Origin: Clostridia bacterium
GTDB lineage: Bacteria > Bacillota > DTU086
Reading direction: 5' to 3'
Length of the DNA stretch: 45,082 nt
NCBI GenBank assembly: GCA_012523575.1
Contig: JAAYIF010000051.1
Location: 1 to 45,082 of the forward strand
Below are positions 25,214-33,859 of this stretch, one piece after another (the first letter of the stretch is position 1; each line of letters starts with the position of its first letter). The notes beneath the pieces are model-generated. The model saw only the letters and a program-made list of their open reading frames with translations, ran no database searches and was not told the DNA's origin. Position numbers and translations under genes: made by a program.

Positions 25214-25663
25214 TCATTTATATCTTATCTCTTCAACAGTCCCATCCTTTTTCTCTATTTCCATGGTATAATCATTGAGCATGGCGGCAACGGACCCAAG
25301 CCCTGCTATAATGGCAAACTCCGCACTCATAAACATTCCCAGAATACCCAGAGCTCCTATAGTGGCGGGAATTTCCAAAACCACTTTGTCGTTCTTTTTT
25401 ACTTTTATTTTGGTTGCATTTCCCTTTTGAATTATGGTCTTTATGCGGGCAACAAGATTTTTACCCAGTTCATCTTTTTCCAAAAATTCTTTCCCCTTTT
25501 CTTCCAAGTTCACTATGGCCTGTACCACATCTCCCCCTGCTTGATCCAGCGCTTCCTTTGCCTCTTTATAGGAAACCCCTAATCTTTCCCTGATTACCTC
25601 TATTTTCTGCAGGTATTCTTCCATCACTACACTGCTCACTCCTTTCAAGTTTCTTTTCTCCAT
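25214..25663 (-). CDS. DUF4342 protein with UBA/TS-N-like N-terminus
   Basis: A 149-residue protein in two parts. The first (about 15-60) is a UBA-like three-helix motif, VIRERLGVSYKEAKEALDQA then GGDVVQAIVNLEE, like the N-terminus of elongation factor Ts and NAC. The second is the DUF4342 part with ATKIKVKKNDKVVLEIPATI and a glycine-rich hydrophobic stretch (about 100-125) that may contact the membrane. Function is unknown. ATG at 25663 overlaps the recO stop by one base. An internal ATG (MEEYLQKIE) with GGAGTGAG further upstream is an alternative start. Confidence 0.75.
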   Translation of the reverse strand: MEKRNLKGVSSVVMEEYLQKIEVIRERLGVSYKEAKEALDQAGGDVVQAIVNLEEKGKEFLEKDELGKNLVARIKTIIQKGNATKIKVKKNDKVVLEIPATIGALGILGMFMSAEFAIIAGLGSVAAMLNDYTMEIEKKDGTVEEIRYK

Positions 25664-26433
25664 TAACCCTCTTTTTTATTCATGTCTTGAACATTGTCAA
25701 CAAAGTCTAAGGTTTTTAACTCCCTATCCAATATAAACCTCCAAAATCCCCTGGTTATCTCAGCCATTTCTTCAAAAAATTGCGGAGCTATTTTCAGTTT
25801 TTTCAATAAATCCGGTTCCATGGACGAAAGGCGATTGGTAAGAACAAGGGTTCCCCGGCTGACGGGAATTCCTTCCTTTTCATCCCGGGAACACCAGGAA
25901 CAAAGAACCCCTCCTTTAGAAGCAACGAATACAATGGAACCCCTATCGTTGAGTATATTTTTAGCACAAGCCACACAGGATAAAAGCCTTGGGAAAAATC
26001 CTGAAATTTTCATCAAGTTTATGTCAAAATACCGGGCTCCAAGCACTTCATTTTCCTCGGAGATTATTTTCAGGGAGGTGAGCAGTAAGTCAAAGGCAGC
26101 GTTATTGACCTCCTCTTCGGGCAGTACGAGGGTTAGAATTTCAGAGATATATGAAGCGTAGGCAAACTTTAAAAGATTTTCCCTAAGTTTAACAAAGGGC
26201 TCCAATGTTTCACACTGGACAGCCGTGTAAAGGCTTTTACCTCTGTAAAGAAGGTAATATCCGTAATTGAAGAGCTGAACCGTTCCCCGCATAGAGCTTT
26301 TGGGCTTCCTGGCACCCTTTACCACAGCGCTTATCTTTCCTGTCTTTTTACCCAGCAGAGTGATAATCACATCCGCCTCTCTATATTTAAAGCTGCGCAG
26401 GACAACCCCCTGGGTTTTTAAAAGTTTTCCCGT
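25663..26433 (-). CDS. recO: DNA repair protein RecO, with non-standard start codon
   Basis: RecO helps load RecA on SSB-coated DNA. The zinc-binding cysteines are visible (LSCVACAKN and LCSWCSRDE, about 145-180 of the visible frame), and GKISAVVKGARKPKSSMRG is the OB-fold signature. With the first NTG codon (GTG, 26370) the protein lacks the conserved first strand. The upstream in-frame sequence supplies it exactly (LLKTQGVVLRSFKYREAD), but has no ATG, GTG or TTG. An AGGAGG site followed 5 bases later by ACG (26433-26431) suggests an ACG start or an ATG lost to mutation or sequence error. From ACG the product is 256 residues, the family length. Confidence 0.88.
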   Translation of the reverse strand, partial: TGKLLKTQGVVLRSFKYREADVIITLLGKKTGKISAVVKGARKPKSSMRGTVQLFNYGYYLLYRGKSLYTAVQCETLEPFVKLRENLLKFAYASYISEILTLVLPEEEVNNAAFDLLLTSLKIISEENEVLGARYFDINLMKISGFFPRLLSCVACAKNILNDRGSIVFVASKGGVLCSWCSRDEKEGIPVSRGTLVLTNRLSSMEPDLLKKLKIAPQFFEEMAEITRGFWRFILDRELKTLDFVDNVQDMNKKEG

Positions 26434-26459
26434 TTTTCCCTCCTCCTCTCAACAGTCCA

Positions 26460-26609
26460 TTACTCTATCATCAATTCGTCCCTCTCATTCTCCCCGTTTT
26501 CCACTTCTTTGTCCTCATTCTCCAGGCGTTTATAATCCTTATAAAGAAGGTAAGCTCCTATATATCCCGTATTTTTAAAAATACTCCACAATGCATCGCT
26601 TACACCCAT
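26460..26609 (-). CDS. YqzL-like small protein
   Basis: A 49-residue protein starting MGVSDALWSIFKNTGYIGAY and LLYKDYK, then a strongly charged tail (NEDKEVENGENERDE). The W-x-x-F-x-x-T-G-x-I-x-A-Y-L-L-Y-K pattern is that of YqzL, a small protein encoded between era and recO in Bacilli and Clostridia. Here it lies just upstream of recO, as expected, with mgtE between it and era. GGGGTGGTGGG precedes the ATG at 26609. Its function is unknown. Confidence 0.8.
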   Translation of the reverse strand: MGVSDALWSIFKNTGYIGAYLLYKDYKRLENEDKEVENGENERDELMIE

Positions 26610-26714
26610 TAAACCCACCACCCCTAAAATTGAAAGAAAATTTTTAAACAGCCGGTTAGTAATTAGGTTAACTAATTATTTTTTAGGTATACTGGCGTTA
26701 TTTTTCCATTTTGT

Positions 26715-28079
26715 TCAGAGCAGAAAACCGATAAATAAACTTGCAAGGGTGGAATAGATTAACAGACCGGTAATATCTATGGAAGCCGTTATAAAGGGAG
26801 CGGAAGCAACTGCGGGATCAATACCCACTTTTTTAAAAGTCAGGGGAACAAGGGCTCCCATAAGAGCGGCGGTGGTCATGTTTCCAATCATTGCTAGACC
26901 CACTATAAGGCCCAATACGGCGTTTTTCTGCCAAACCCAAGCGATGCTACCCACAAGAACCCCGTTTATTATACCCAGCAGTATCCCTGTTAAAAGTTCC
27001 CGGGAAATTACTGAAAATACATTACTTTCATCTATATCCCCTGTGGCAAGTCCCCGAACGGTAACAGTGGCGGATTGGGTTCCCACATTGCCCCCCATAC
27101 CCGTTAGGAGGGGTATAAAAAATGCCAATGCCACCACTGCCCTCAATTCGTTTTCCAGTCCCCGAAGCACCTGTCCGGCAATTATGCCCTCCACCATAGT
27201 CACAAAAAGCCACGGCAGTCTGGATTTAAGGGCGAGGCTGATCCTGCCCTCAATATAATCGTCCACGGCTTCTGTGCTGCCGCCCAGGCGGAAAATATCC
27301 TCCGATGCTTCTTCATAAATAACGTCAATGATATCGTCAACGGTAATTATTCCCACCAGCCTGCTATCTTTATCCACTACGGGCACCGCTAAAAAATCAT
27401 ATTTTGAAACCACTTCTGCCACTTCTTCCTGATCCATATCCACCGAAACGCTGATTACCTTTCTATGCATTATGCTTTCAATTATGGTATCGGGATCAGC
27501 GACTATCAGCTCCCTTAGGGAAATAACCCCCACCAGCCTGTTCTGGGAATCAACAATGTAAACATAATAAATGGTTTCAGCGTCAGGAGCTGTTTTTCTC
27601 AAAATTTCAATGGCTTTCTCCGTGGTAATATCTTTGGGGAGAGCCACATATTCCGTAGTCATGATGCCGCCGGCGCTTTCAATATCGTATTCCAGAAGCT
27701 CCTGAACTTCATCGGCATACTCTGCTTGCATGAGACCCAGCAGAGTATTTCTCAGGTCCTCGGGGAAATGCCCAAGAAGGTCCGCTGCATCGTCCGATGG
27801 CATATCGTTTAAAATTTCAGCAATATACCTGGGCCCTAAGGCGTTCAAAAGGGAATTGATGGTACTGATATCCAGCATACCCAGAACCAAGGCTGCAGTC
27901 TCTCTATCCAGCAGTTTAAATATTTCCCCGCGTTCAGCATCAACCACATCAAGATTCTCCAAAATTTCCGCTACGTCTGCCGGCTGGTACCGCCTTAAAA
28001 TTGCCTTTATCCCGTCATACTTTTTTTCCTTTGAAAGATTTGCAAACAGCTGTAGAGTTTTATGCAGGTTTTGGATCAT
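26715..28079 (-). CDS. mgtE: Magnesium transporter MgtE
   Basis: A Mg2+ channel of 454 residues gated by intracellular Mg2+. The order is an N-terminal alpha-superhelical domain (about 1-125, with LNALGPRYIAEILNDMPSDD and ADLLGHFP), two CBS domains (about 135-250), a connecting helix, then five membrane helices with the pore region PLLTGMGGNVGTQSATVTVR near 340. ATG at 28079 has GAAGGAGTG 7 bases before. The longer frame to 28112 has none. It is inserted between era and yqzL-recO compared with the usual Firmicute order. The leader (28080-28244) is structured but does not match the M-box. Confidence 0.95.
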   Translation of the reverse strand: MIQNLHKTLQLFANLSKEKKYDGIKAILRRYQPADVAEILENLDVVDAERGEIFKLLDRETAALVLGMLDISTINSLLNALGPRYIAEILNDMPSDDAADLLGHFPEDLRNTLLGLMQAEYADEVQELLEYDIESAGGIMTTEYVALPKDITTEKAIEILRKTAPDAETIYYVYIVDSQNRLVGVISLRELIVADPDTIIESIMHRKVISVSVDMDQEEVAEVVSKYDFLAVPVVDKDSRLVGIITVDDIIDVIYEEASEDIFRLGGSTEAVDDYIEGRISLALKSRLPWLFVTMVEGIIAGQVLRGLENELRAVVALAFFIPLLTGMGGNVGTQSATVTVRGLATGDIDESNVFSVISRELLTGILLGIINGVLVGSIAWVWQKNAVLGLIVGLAMIGNMTTAALMGALVPLTFKKVGIDPAVASAPFITASIDITGLLIYSTLASLFIGFLL

Positions 28080-28244
28080 TTTGAGACACTCCTTCCCCCA
28101 GGAGCATCTCAACCCTTGGTCTTGGTACAGCCCCTGGGAGCCTTATTAATTAAGAGGGAAACCAGGGCCACTTTCCACAAAGATACACCCCCTGAGAATT
28201 TCCTTTTAAAAAGTACCAATTTTTATAATCACTGTCAACAAAAT

Positions 28245-29147
28245 TTATTCTTGATAATAGCCAAACTGCTGCAGAGCCCCCTCTTTCTTCCGCCAATCCT
28301 TTTTTACCTTGACCCATAGATCAAGGTAAACCTTGTTCCCAAACAGGTTTTCAATCTCCAAGCGGGCTTCCCTGCCAATTTCTTTAAGCCTCTGCCCGTT
28401 ATTTCCTATGATAATTCCCTTCTGGGAATCCTTTTCCGTATATATTGTTGACATTATGAAAATTAAATTTCCCTTGTTCTGAATATCTTCCACCTGAACC
28501 GCCACGGAATGGGGGACTTCATCCCTAGTGGTTTTAAGGATCTTTTCCCTTATTATCTCCGCAATAATAAACTTCTCAGGGTTGTCCGTCACCATGTCAT
28601 CGGGATAATATTTGGGTCCCTGGGGCATGTACTGCACAATAAGCCTCAAGAGAGTTTCCAGGTTCTCCCCGGTAGCGGCAGAAACGGGCACCACTTCAGC
28701 AAAATCAAATTTTGAGGTTAAAGAAATTATTTTCTCCATGATAACGGTTTTCTTAACCAGGTCTATTTTATTAATCACCAAAAAAACCGGGGTGCTCACT
28801 TCCCTTAATATATTCATGATATATTCATCGCCGGCACCCACCTTTTCCGAAGCATCCACCATAAACAGAATGAGATCCACTTCTTTAAAGGAATTCACAG
28901 CCGAAGCCACCATGAATTCCCCAAGCTTGTGCCTAGGCTTATGTATTCCCGGTGTATCGATAAAAACAATTTGATAATCCTCAGCACTTAAAATCCCCCG
29001 AATTTTGTTGCGGGTGGTTTGGGGCTTATCGGACATAATGGCCACTTTTGCCCCCACCAGGCTGTTTAAAAGGGTGGACTTACCCACGTTGGGTCTGCCG
29101 ATTATACTAACAAAACCCGATTTAAATTCCTTTTTCAAAAATCTCAC
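28245..29147 (-). CDS. era: GTPase Era
   Basis: Essential GTPase for maturation of 16S rRNA and the 30S subunit. At 300 residues it is full length. GTP motifs are G1 GRPNVGKST (about 17-25), G2 region with QTTRNKIRG, G3 DTPGIHKPRH, G4 NKID and G5 SAATG. The C-terminal KH domain with GIIIGNNGQRLKEIGREAR (about 247-265) binds the 16S 3' end. It lies between cdd and the mgtE-yqzL-recO group, all on the minus strand. Repeat copy E separates it from cdd. Confidence 0.97.
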   Translation of the reverse strand: MRFLKKEFKSGFVSIIGRPNVGKSTLLNSLVGAKVAIMSDKPQTTRNKIRGILSAEDYQIVFIDTPGIHKPRHKLGEFMVASAVNSFKEVDLILFMVDASEKVGAGDEYIMNILREVSTPVFLVINKIDLVKKTVIMEKIISLTSKFDFAEVVPVSAATGENLETLLRLIVQYMPQGPKYYPDDMVTDNPEKFIIAEIIREKILKTTRDEVPHSVAVQVEDIQNKGNLIFIMSTIYTEKDSQKGIIIGNNGQRLKEIGREARLEIENLFGNKVYLDLWVKVKKDWRKKEGALQQFGYYQE

Positions 29148-29209
29148 CCCACAGGAAAAAAGCTTATTAAAGCCTACAGCTGTAGCAAATCATTTTGGTT
29201 AAACTCATG

Positions 29210-29299
29210 ATGTGTCTGCTGTGGTTTGCAAAACAACTTAACGAACACAGTATAGCGTGAGTTCCGAAGTGAAAAAACCGTAGCAGTTAGCATTTGCCT
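29210..29299. repeat. Dispersed palindromic repeat, copy E (complete)
   Basis: Left arm TGTGTCTGCTGTGGTTTGCA and AACAACTTAACGAACAC, a 6-base loop, then right arm GCGTGAGTTCCGAAGTG and AAAAAACCGTAGCAG. Arm order is the reverse complement of copy D. It fills the era-cdd gap. Confidence 0.85.
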
Positions 29300-29315
29300 A
29301 TAAGCCCATAACTTA

Positions 29316-29702
29316 TCAAAGCTTAAAGGGTAAAGGCAGAAGCTCCTTAATTTTTTTCACTTCATATCGTTTATCCCTATCAGCCATTATAACGGTTATA
29401 TCTTCCCCGAACTCCAGTATGAACTGCCTACAGGCACCGCAGGGGCTTATGGGTTCAGGGGAATGGGAAATAATGGCCAAAGCCAAAATCTCCCTTTCCC
29501 CGGCACAAAGGGCACCGGCAATGGCTGCCCTTTCCGCACAGAGGGTAAGGGACAGGGAAGCGTTTTCAACATTGCAACCCCTGTAAACTGTACCCGAAGC
29601 CCCCAGCACCGCACAGCCCACGGGAAAATTGGAATAGGGGGCGTAGGCCTGCTTTCGGGCTTTTTCCGCCTCCTCAATAAGCCCTTTGACGTTTATATCC
29701 AT
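29316..29702 (-). CDS. cdd: Cytidine deaminase
   Basis: A zinc-dependent deaminase converting cytidine/deoxycytidine to uridine in pyrimidine salvage; 128 residues. Active-site motifs are complete: SNFPVGCAVL, CAERAAIAGAL (Cys ligand and catalytic Glu) and PCGACRQFILEF (two Cys ligands). ATG at 29702 with GGAGG close upstream; the open frame to 29774 overlaps the DUF881 gene and is not needed. The position between dgkA and era is the same as in B. subtilis. Confidence 0.96.
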   Translation of the reverse strand: MDINVKGLIEEAEKARKQAYAPYSNFPVGCAVLGASGTVYRGCNVENASLSLTLCAERAAIAGALCAGEREILALAIISHSPEPISPCGACRQFILEFGEDITVIMADRDKRYEVKKIKELLPLPFKL

Positions 29703-29703
29703 T

Positions 29704-30819
29704 TCAATCCTCCGCGTATTTGTTCTTTTCCTTAAAGGCCGGAAGCTTAATCTGTTTTTCTTTAGAAATTTCAACCCTTATGCCGAATTCCTTAAGCTGG
29801 GACCTAATGAGATCCAAGCTACTGGCCAGAACCTGGGGTTCTCCCACGGCCTGTATAACGATGGGATTTACGGCTATGGGCTGCTGGTTGACCAGGATAA
29901 CAGGGCCGGCACATCTGATGGAAGAATTGGCCACCAAACGCTGGCCTCCCACGGAAACTCCCTTGGCCCCTGCAGCAAAAAGTTCATTGACTATATCCCT
30001 AACATCCCTATCATGAACAATGTCAATGCTGCTGTAGCCTTCCTCTGCATCATACAACTTTACGGTTATACCGGAGCCCGTCAGTTCAGTATAACCCGCG
30101 GCGATCCTGAGCTCCTGCAGCTTGGATCTAAAGTTTTCGATTTCCTTTTCATATTGCTTGAGCCGGTCAATAAGGGTCCTGGATGTAATTATTTCCGCCC
30201 GGCCATTGTATATTCTCACCTCAATTAAAGGCCAAACTCCCTTTGTTAAAAGTCCATTCTGCTTCAGGGCATTGACCGTGTTTTCGGATAAAATCCCTGC
30301 CTTATCCTCAACCACAACTCCCTTACCCTCAATTTTGCTTAATTCAACAGTGGTTTCCCCGCTGAAATTTTTTACGTTGGCATCCTTGCTGATAATATCC
30401 AAAACAGCCTCATTTCTTTTGTTATCCAGCTCCCTATCTATAACTTCCTTTACCTTTTCACCATATATACTCTGAACTTCGATAATTTCCTCAGGGGTGC
30501 TGGCTTTTTCCAGCTCAAATTTAAGCTGGGCAATAACTTCCCGCACGGGGGTCTTATCATAGACCATGGCGTCCTTGGCCTGCTGTTCCAAATAGGACAC
30601 CGTCATTTCCGCCGCCTTGCGGGCCACTTCAAGCCGGTCCATTTCCCCGGGCATATTAACATACCCCAGTGTCTTTGCAAGAAGAAGGGAATTGAATATA
30701 AGAATAAGCATCATAACAAATATAATAGCAGGTAAATATTTACTAATGTTATTAATGGTATTATTAATGGGGTTTTCTTTTTTAGATTTGGCCTCAATCA
30801 ATTTACTCCACTCCTCCAT
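29704..30819 (-). CDS. DUF881 membrane-anchored protein
   Basis: A 371-residue protein with a cytoplasmic N-terminal tail, one membrane helix (YLPAIIFVMMLILIFNSLLL, about 28-47), a variable middle section, then a coiled coil (RLKQYEKEIENFRSKLQELR, about 215-235) and a C-terminal DUF881 domain (ELTGSGITVKLYD ... AAGAKGVSVGGQRL ... VGEP). DUF881 proteins are commonly found near division or sporulation genes in Gram-positives, and their biochemical role is unknown. The long N-terminal extension (about 160 residues between membrane helix and coiled coil) is more than the minimal family form. It ends one base before cdd. Confidence 0.8.
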   Translation of the reverse strand: MEEWSKLIEAKSKKENPINNTINNISKYLPAIIFVMMLILIFNSLLLAKTLGYVNMPGEMDRLEVARKAAEMTVSYLEQQAKDAMVYDKTPVREVIAQLKFELEKASTPEEIIEVQSIYGEKVKEVIDRELDNKRNEAVLDIISKDANVKNFSGETTVELSKIEGKGVVVEDKAGILSENTVNALKQNGLLTKGVWPLIEVRIYNGRAEIITSRTLIDRLKQYEKEIENFRSKLQELRIAAGYTELTGSGITVKLYDAEEGYSSIDIVHDRDVRDIVNELFAAGAKGVSVGGQRLVANSSIRCAGPVILVNQQPIAVNPIVIQAVGEPQVLASSLDLIRSQLKEFGIRVEISKEKQIKLPAFKEKNKYAED

Positions 30820-30856
30820 AAATATTCCCTAATGAACAATGATGAAATTTATAAAA

Positions 30857-31231
30857 TTAAAATGAAAATAAAACCTGAAATAAAGGTTTCCCTAAAATAA
30901 TTAGCCCCACAATCACTGCATTTATGGTTGCTATTAAAACCGCTCCGGCCGCAACGTTTTTGGCAATTTTTGCTAAAGGGTGGTAGGTGCTCATAAATAA
31001 ATCCACGGTTTTTTCCACTGCGGTATTGATCATTTCCGCAAAAAGCACAAAGGAAATGGCAAAAATTATGTAAAGAAACTCCCTGACACTGATGCTTAAA
31101 AGCCAGCTCATCAACAACACTATAAAGGTGACGGATAAATGGATGCGCATATTTTTTTGGGTCTTTACGGCATACTTTAAACCTTCCCAGGCATTCAAAA
31201 AGCTGTCCTTTAAGGTATTGCTCTTCATCAT
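30857..31231 (-). CDS. dgkA: Diacylglycerol / undecaprenol kinase family protein
   Basis: A small integral membrane kinase, 124 residues with three hydrophobic helices. The signature EMINTAVEKTVDL (about 66-78) contains the catalytic Glu and Asn. The Gram-positive relatives mostly phosphorylate undecaprenol for cell-wall lipid recycling rather than diacylglycerol, so undecaprenol kinase is the likelier activity. It lies 8 bases downstream of ybeY in the conserved cluster. Confidence 0.92.
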   Translation of the reverse strand: MMKSNTLKDSFLNAWEGLKYAVKTQKNMRIHLSVTFIVLLMSWLLSISVREFLYIIFAISFVLFAEMINTAVEKTVDLFMSTYHPLAKIAKNVAAGAVLIATINAVIVGLIILGKPLFQVLFSF

Positions 31232-31239
31232 CCCAATCC

Positions 31240-31728
31240 CTACCTTGTGATCCCCAAATGATTTAAAATATCCCTCTGGAGACTGAACATTCTTTCTTCC
31301 GAATCCCTGTCTTTATGATCATATCCCAGAAGGTGGAGCATACCGTGCACAACCAAAAAACAAAGTTCCCTTTCCATAGAATGCCCATATTCCTCCGCCT
31401 GCCTTGCTGCCGTTTCCGCCGAAATTACCACATCCCCCAAAACCAGGGGTTTTTCATCGTCGTCATCGTCGTTTTGGTAAAAAATTTCAGGTTCCTCCTC
31501 ATGGCTCTCCAGTGCAGAGAAAGACAAAACATCCGTTGCCCCGTCCATCCCTCGAAAATCCCGGTTCAAAAGCCTTATCCCTTCATCATCCATCAGGGTT
31601 ATCCCCACCTCGTAGTTATCCGGTATCTTTTCCCTCGCACACACCTCCTCTACACATTTTTTAATTAACTCTTCATAGTTAGGAGGCAGTTCCGCTTTCT
31701 GCTGTACGTTATTTATGGTGATCTCCAT
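31240..31728 (-). CDS. ybeY: Endoribonuclease YbeY (rRNA maturation factor)
   Basis: A zinc-dependent RNase needed for 16S rRNA 3'-end processing and ribosome quality control; 162 residues. The metal site HGMLHLLGYDH (about 130-140) is complete, and LNRDFRGMDGATDVLSF (about 55-70) is the other conserved block. An acidic insert with consecutive Asp residues (NDDDDDEKP, about 86-94) is unusual but in a variable loop. The start overlaps the pgpH end by 20 bases. ATG at 31728 follows GGAGGAAGGGG. Confidence 0.95.
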   Translation of the reverse strand: MEITINNVQQKAELPPNYEELIKKCVEEVCAREKIPDNYEVGITLMDDEGIRLLNRDFRGMDGATDVLSFSALESHEEEPEIFYQNDDDDDEKPLVLGDVVISAETAARQAEEYGHSMERELCFLVVHGMLHLLGYDHKDRDSEERMFSLQRDILNHLGITR

Positions 31729-33859
31729 TCCCCTTCCTCCCTTCTAACTCCTGAATCAAATTATCAGGATATTCAATTCTAGAGTGGAAAATACCGCTTA
31801 AGACCCGAACAAAAACCTTTGTTATAACCTCCAATTCCCTAAAGGTAAGCTCGGACTCCTCCAGCTGACCGTCCTCCAGTCTGTCCCTAATCATCCTTTT
31901 AACGCACCCTTCCAGCTTTCCTTGTGCCGTTGACGGCAGCGAGCGCACTGCGGCTTCCACGGTATCCGCAAGCATTACAATGGCAGCTTCTTTGGTGCGG
32001 GGTTTAGGCCCCTCGTAGCGGAAATCTATTTCGCTGACACCTTCACAGTTATCACTTTCCATGGCTTTATGGTAAAAATAACTTACCAGAGAGGTTCCAT
32101 GATGCTGTTCAATGATATCAATTACCTCTTGGGGCAGGTTGTTCTCCTTGGCAAGCTCCACTCCATCCTTCACATGGGAAGTAATAACCAAAGTGCTCAA
32201 ACTGGGCGAAAGCTTGTTGTGGGGGTTTTCGTTTGCCACCTGGTTTTCTATAAAAAAGTAAGGTCTCTTCAATTTTCCTATGTCGTGATAATAAGCCCCT
32301 ACCCTGGTTAACAGGGGATCCGCACCGGTGGCATCGGCAGCCCTTTCGGCAAGATTGGCAACCATTACGCTGTGGTGATATGTACCCGGAGCTTCGATCA
32401 TCAGCCTTTTAAGCAGGGGCTGGTTGGGGTTTGAAAGTTCCAGCAGCTTAACAGGGGTGGTGATCCCAAAGGCATTTTCTAAAAAGGGCAGGGTGCCAAT
32501 GGTAAGAACCGAGGAAAGTATGCCGTTGATAAGACCCACCACCGACCCAAGGACAGCAAGGTTCAATGAATTGGTGCGAATAAAGATAACGGCAACGATT
32601 GCGCTCATACCGGCAAGGGCAATATATATGCTCGCCCTTGTTAAATCCGTTCTCTCGCTAATGTCGGAAACACTGTAAATGCCCACGACACCACTGATAA
32701 AGGAAACGATCATAAAATGCAGCTGATTGCCCATTAAAATACCCAAAAACATACTTAAAATCATAGTAATGAAGACAGCCAGCCTTCTGTCCAGCAGGAC
32801 AGCGGTAAGCATGGAAACCGCCGCTGTAGGAACCATAAATCCCACCAAGGAAGCTATTTCAGGATTTTCGCTGAGCTTAATGGAGATGATACCTTTGTCG
32901 ATGAGAAGGCCTACATTAAGGAGAAGTCCTAGGAGGAAAAGTTTCTGTTCATCTTCAAAAATATTCCTGTTATATCGGTACAAGTACAGAATCAGTAGTA
33001 CGTATATCACCAATACAAACATGGCAAGTCCCAGAAGGCTTAAATAAAGATTGCGGGATTTTAAAAGCCCTAAATGTTCCAAAGCCTCAACCATTTCCTC
33101 GGTAACCACTTCTCCGTCCCCAACAATTTTTTCATCTTTTCTGATGGTTACCCGGACAGGTTCCACTGTTTCCATGGCTTCTTTTTTCTTCTGTTCAGTG
33201 CCTTCTACATCGGGTATGAGATTGGGTTTAAGCTGCATTTTCACAATAATTTCTTCAGCCAAAGGCTTGAGGTTTTGGGGAATATCCGACGCAAGAACGC
33301 TTTTTAAGATATCCTCCCTGGCTGTATCCAGCGCTTCAAGCTGGATTCCCTTTCTCATATGCTCTCTGATAACATTTTTTATAACACTTTCACAGGTGTT
33401 TAAGGAATGGGCCTCCCCCTCTATCACAGCGTCCCAAGAAGACTGGGGCAGATCAAAACCTAATTTGTCCTGCGTGGCCTTTATTTTTTCACTTTTACTT
33501 AATTTTTCATTAGCCTTAACGGTTCTTATGGTGTTAAAAAACCCGCTGATATTCTTTTCTATCTCGTCCACAACGGTCTGATCTATCTTAAAAATAGGCT
33601 CCACCTTACTTGCCGCTTCCTGCCGCGCCTTCTGGGTTAAAACCTCACTCACATATACCACTTCGTTGGGAGCTTTAATCTGCCTGCTGCTTACTTCCCC
33701 TACCTTGACATTGATTCTTTCGGGAAGAAAACTTATGCTTAAAATCAGGGTAGTGGTAATAAAAAATATAACACCCCAAATAAACCGGCGGGTGCTGAAA
33801 ATGTTTTTGCTCTCAGGCAGGAATTTTTTAATGCTGGGCCCCCTTCTGCCCTTTTTCAT
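31709..33859 (-). CDS. pgpH: 7TM-HD domain protein, probable cyclic-di-AMP phosphodiesterase (PgpH)
   Basis: A 716-residue membrane protein. An N-terminal membrane helix (about 28-46) leads to an extracytoplasmic domain (50-270), then seven helices (about 275-470) and a cytoplasmic HD domain with TYHHSVMVANLAERAADATG, YYHDIGKLKRPYFFIENQ and EQHHGTSLVSYFYHKAM. Homologues in Listeria and Bacillus hydrolyse c-di-AMP. The gene overlaps the end of phoH (32 bases) and the start of ybeY, as in the conserved phoH-pgpH-ybeY group. ATG at 33859 with GGAGGAG. Confidence 0.94.
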   Translation of the reverse strand: MKKGRRGPSIKKFLPESKNIFSTRRFIWGVIFFITTTLILSISFLPERINVKVGEVSSRQIKAPNEVVYVSEVLTQKARQEAASKVEPIFKIDQTVVDEIEKNISGFFNTIRTVKANEKLSKSEKIKATQDKLGFDLPQSSWDAVIEGEAHSLNTCESVIKNVIREHMRKGIQLEALDTAREDILKSVLASDIPQNLKPLAEEIIVKMQLKPNLIPDVEGTEQKKKEAMETVEPVRVTIRKDEKIVGDGEVVTEEMVEALEHLGLLKSRNLYLSLLGLAMFVLVIYVLLILYLYRYNRNIFEDEQKLFLLGLLLNVGLLIDKGIISIKLSENPEIASLVGFMVPTAAVSMLTAVLLDRRLAVFITMILSMFLGILMGNQLHFMIVSFISGVVGIYSVSDISERTDLTRASIYIALAGMSAIVAVIFIRTNSLNLAVLGSVVGLINGILSSVLTIGTLPFLENAFGITTPVKLLELSNPNQPLLKRLMIEAPGTYHHSVMVANLAERAADATGADPLLTRVGAYYHDIGKLKRPYFFIENQVANENPHNKLSPSLSTLVITSHVKDGVELAKENNLPQEVIDIIEQHHGTSLVSYFYHKAMESDNCEGVSEIDFRYEGPKPRTKEAAIVMLADTVEAAVRSLPSTAQGKLEGCVKRMIRDRLEDGQLEESELTFRELEVITKVFVRVLSGIFHSRIEYPDNLIQELEGRKGNGDHHK

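Noticed and set aside
28080..28244. M-box riboswitch before mgtE
   Set aside because: The conserved M-box blocks are absent.
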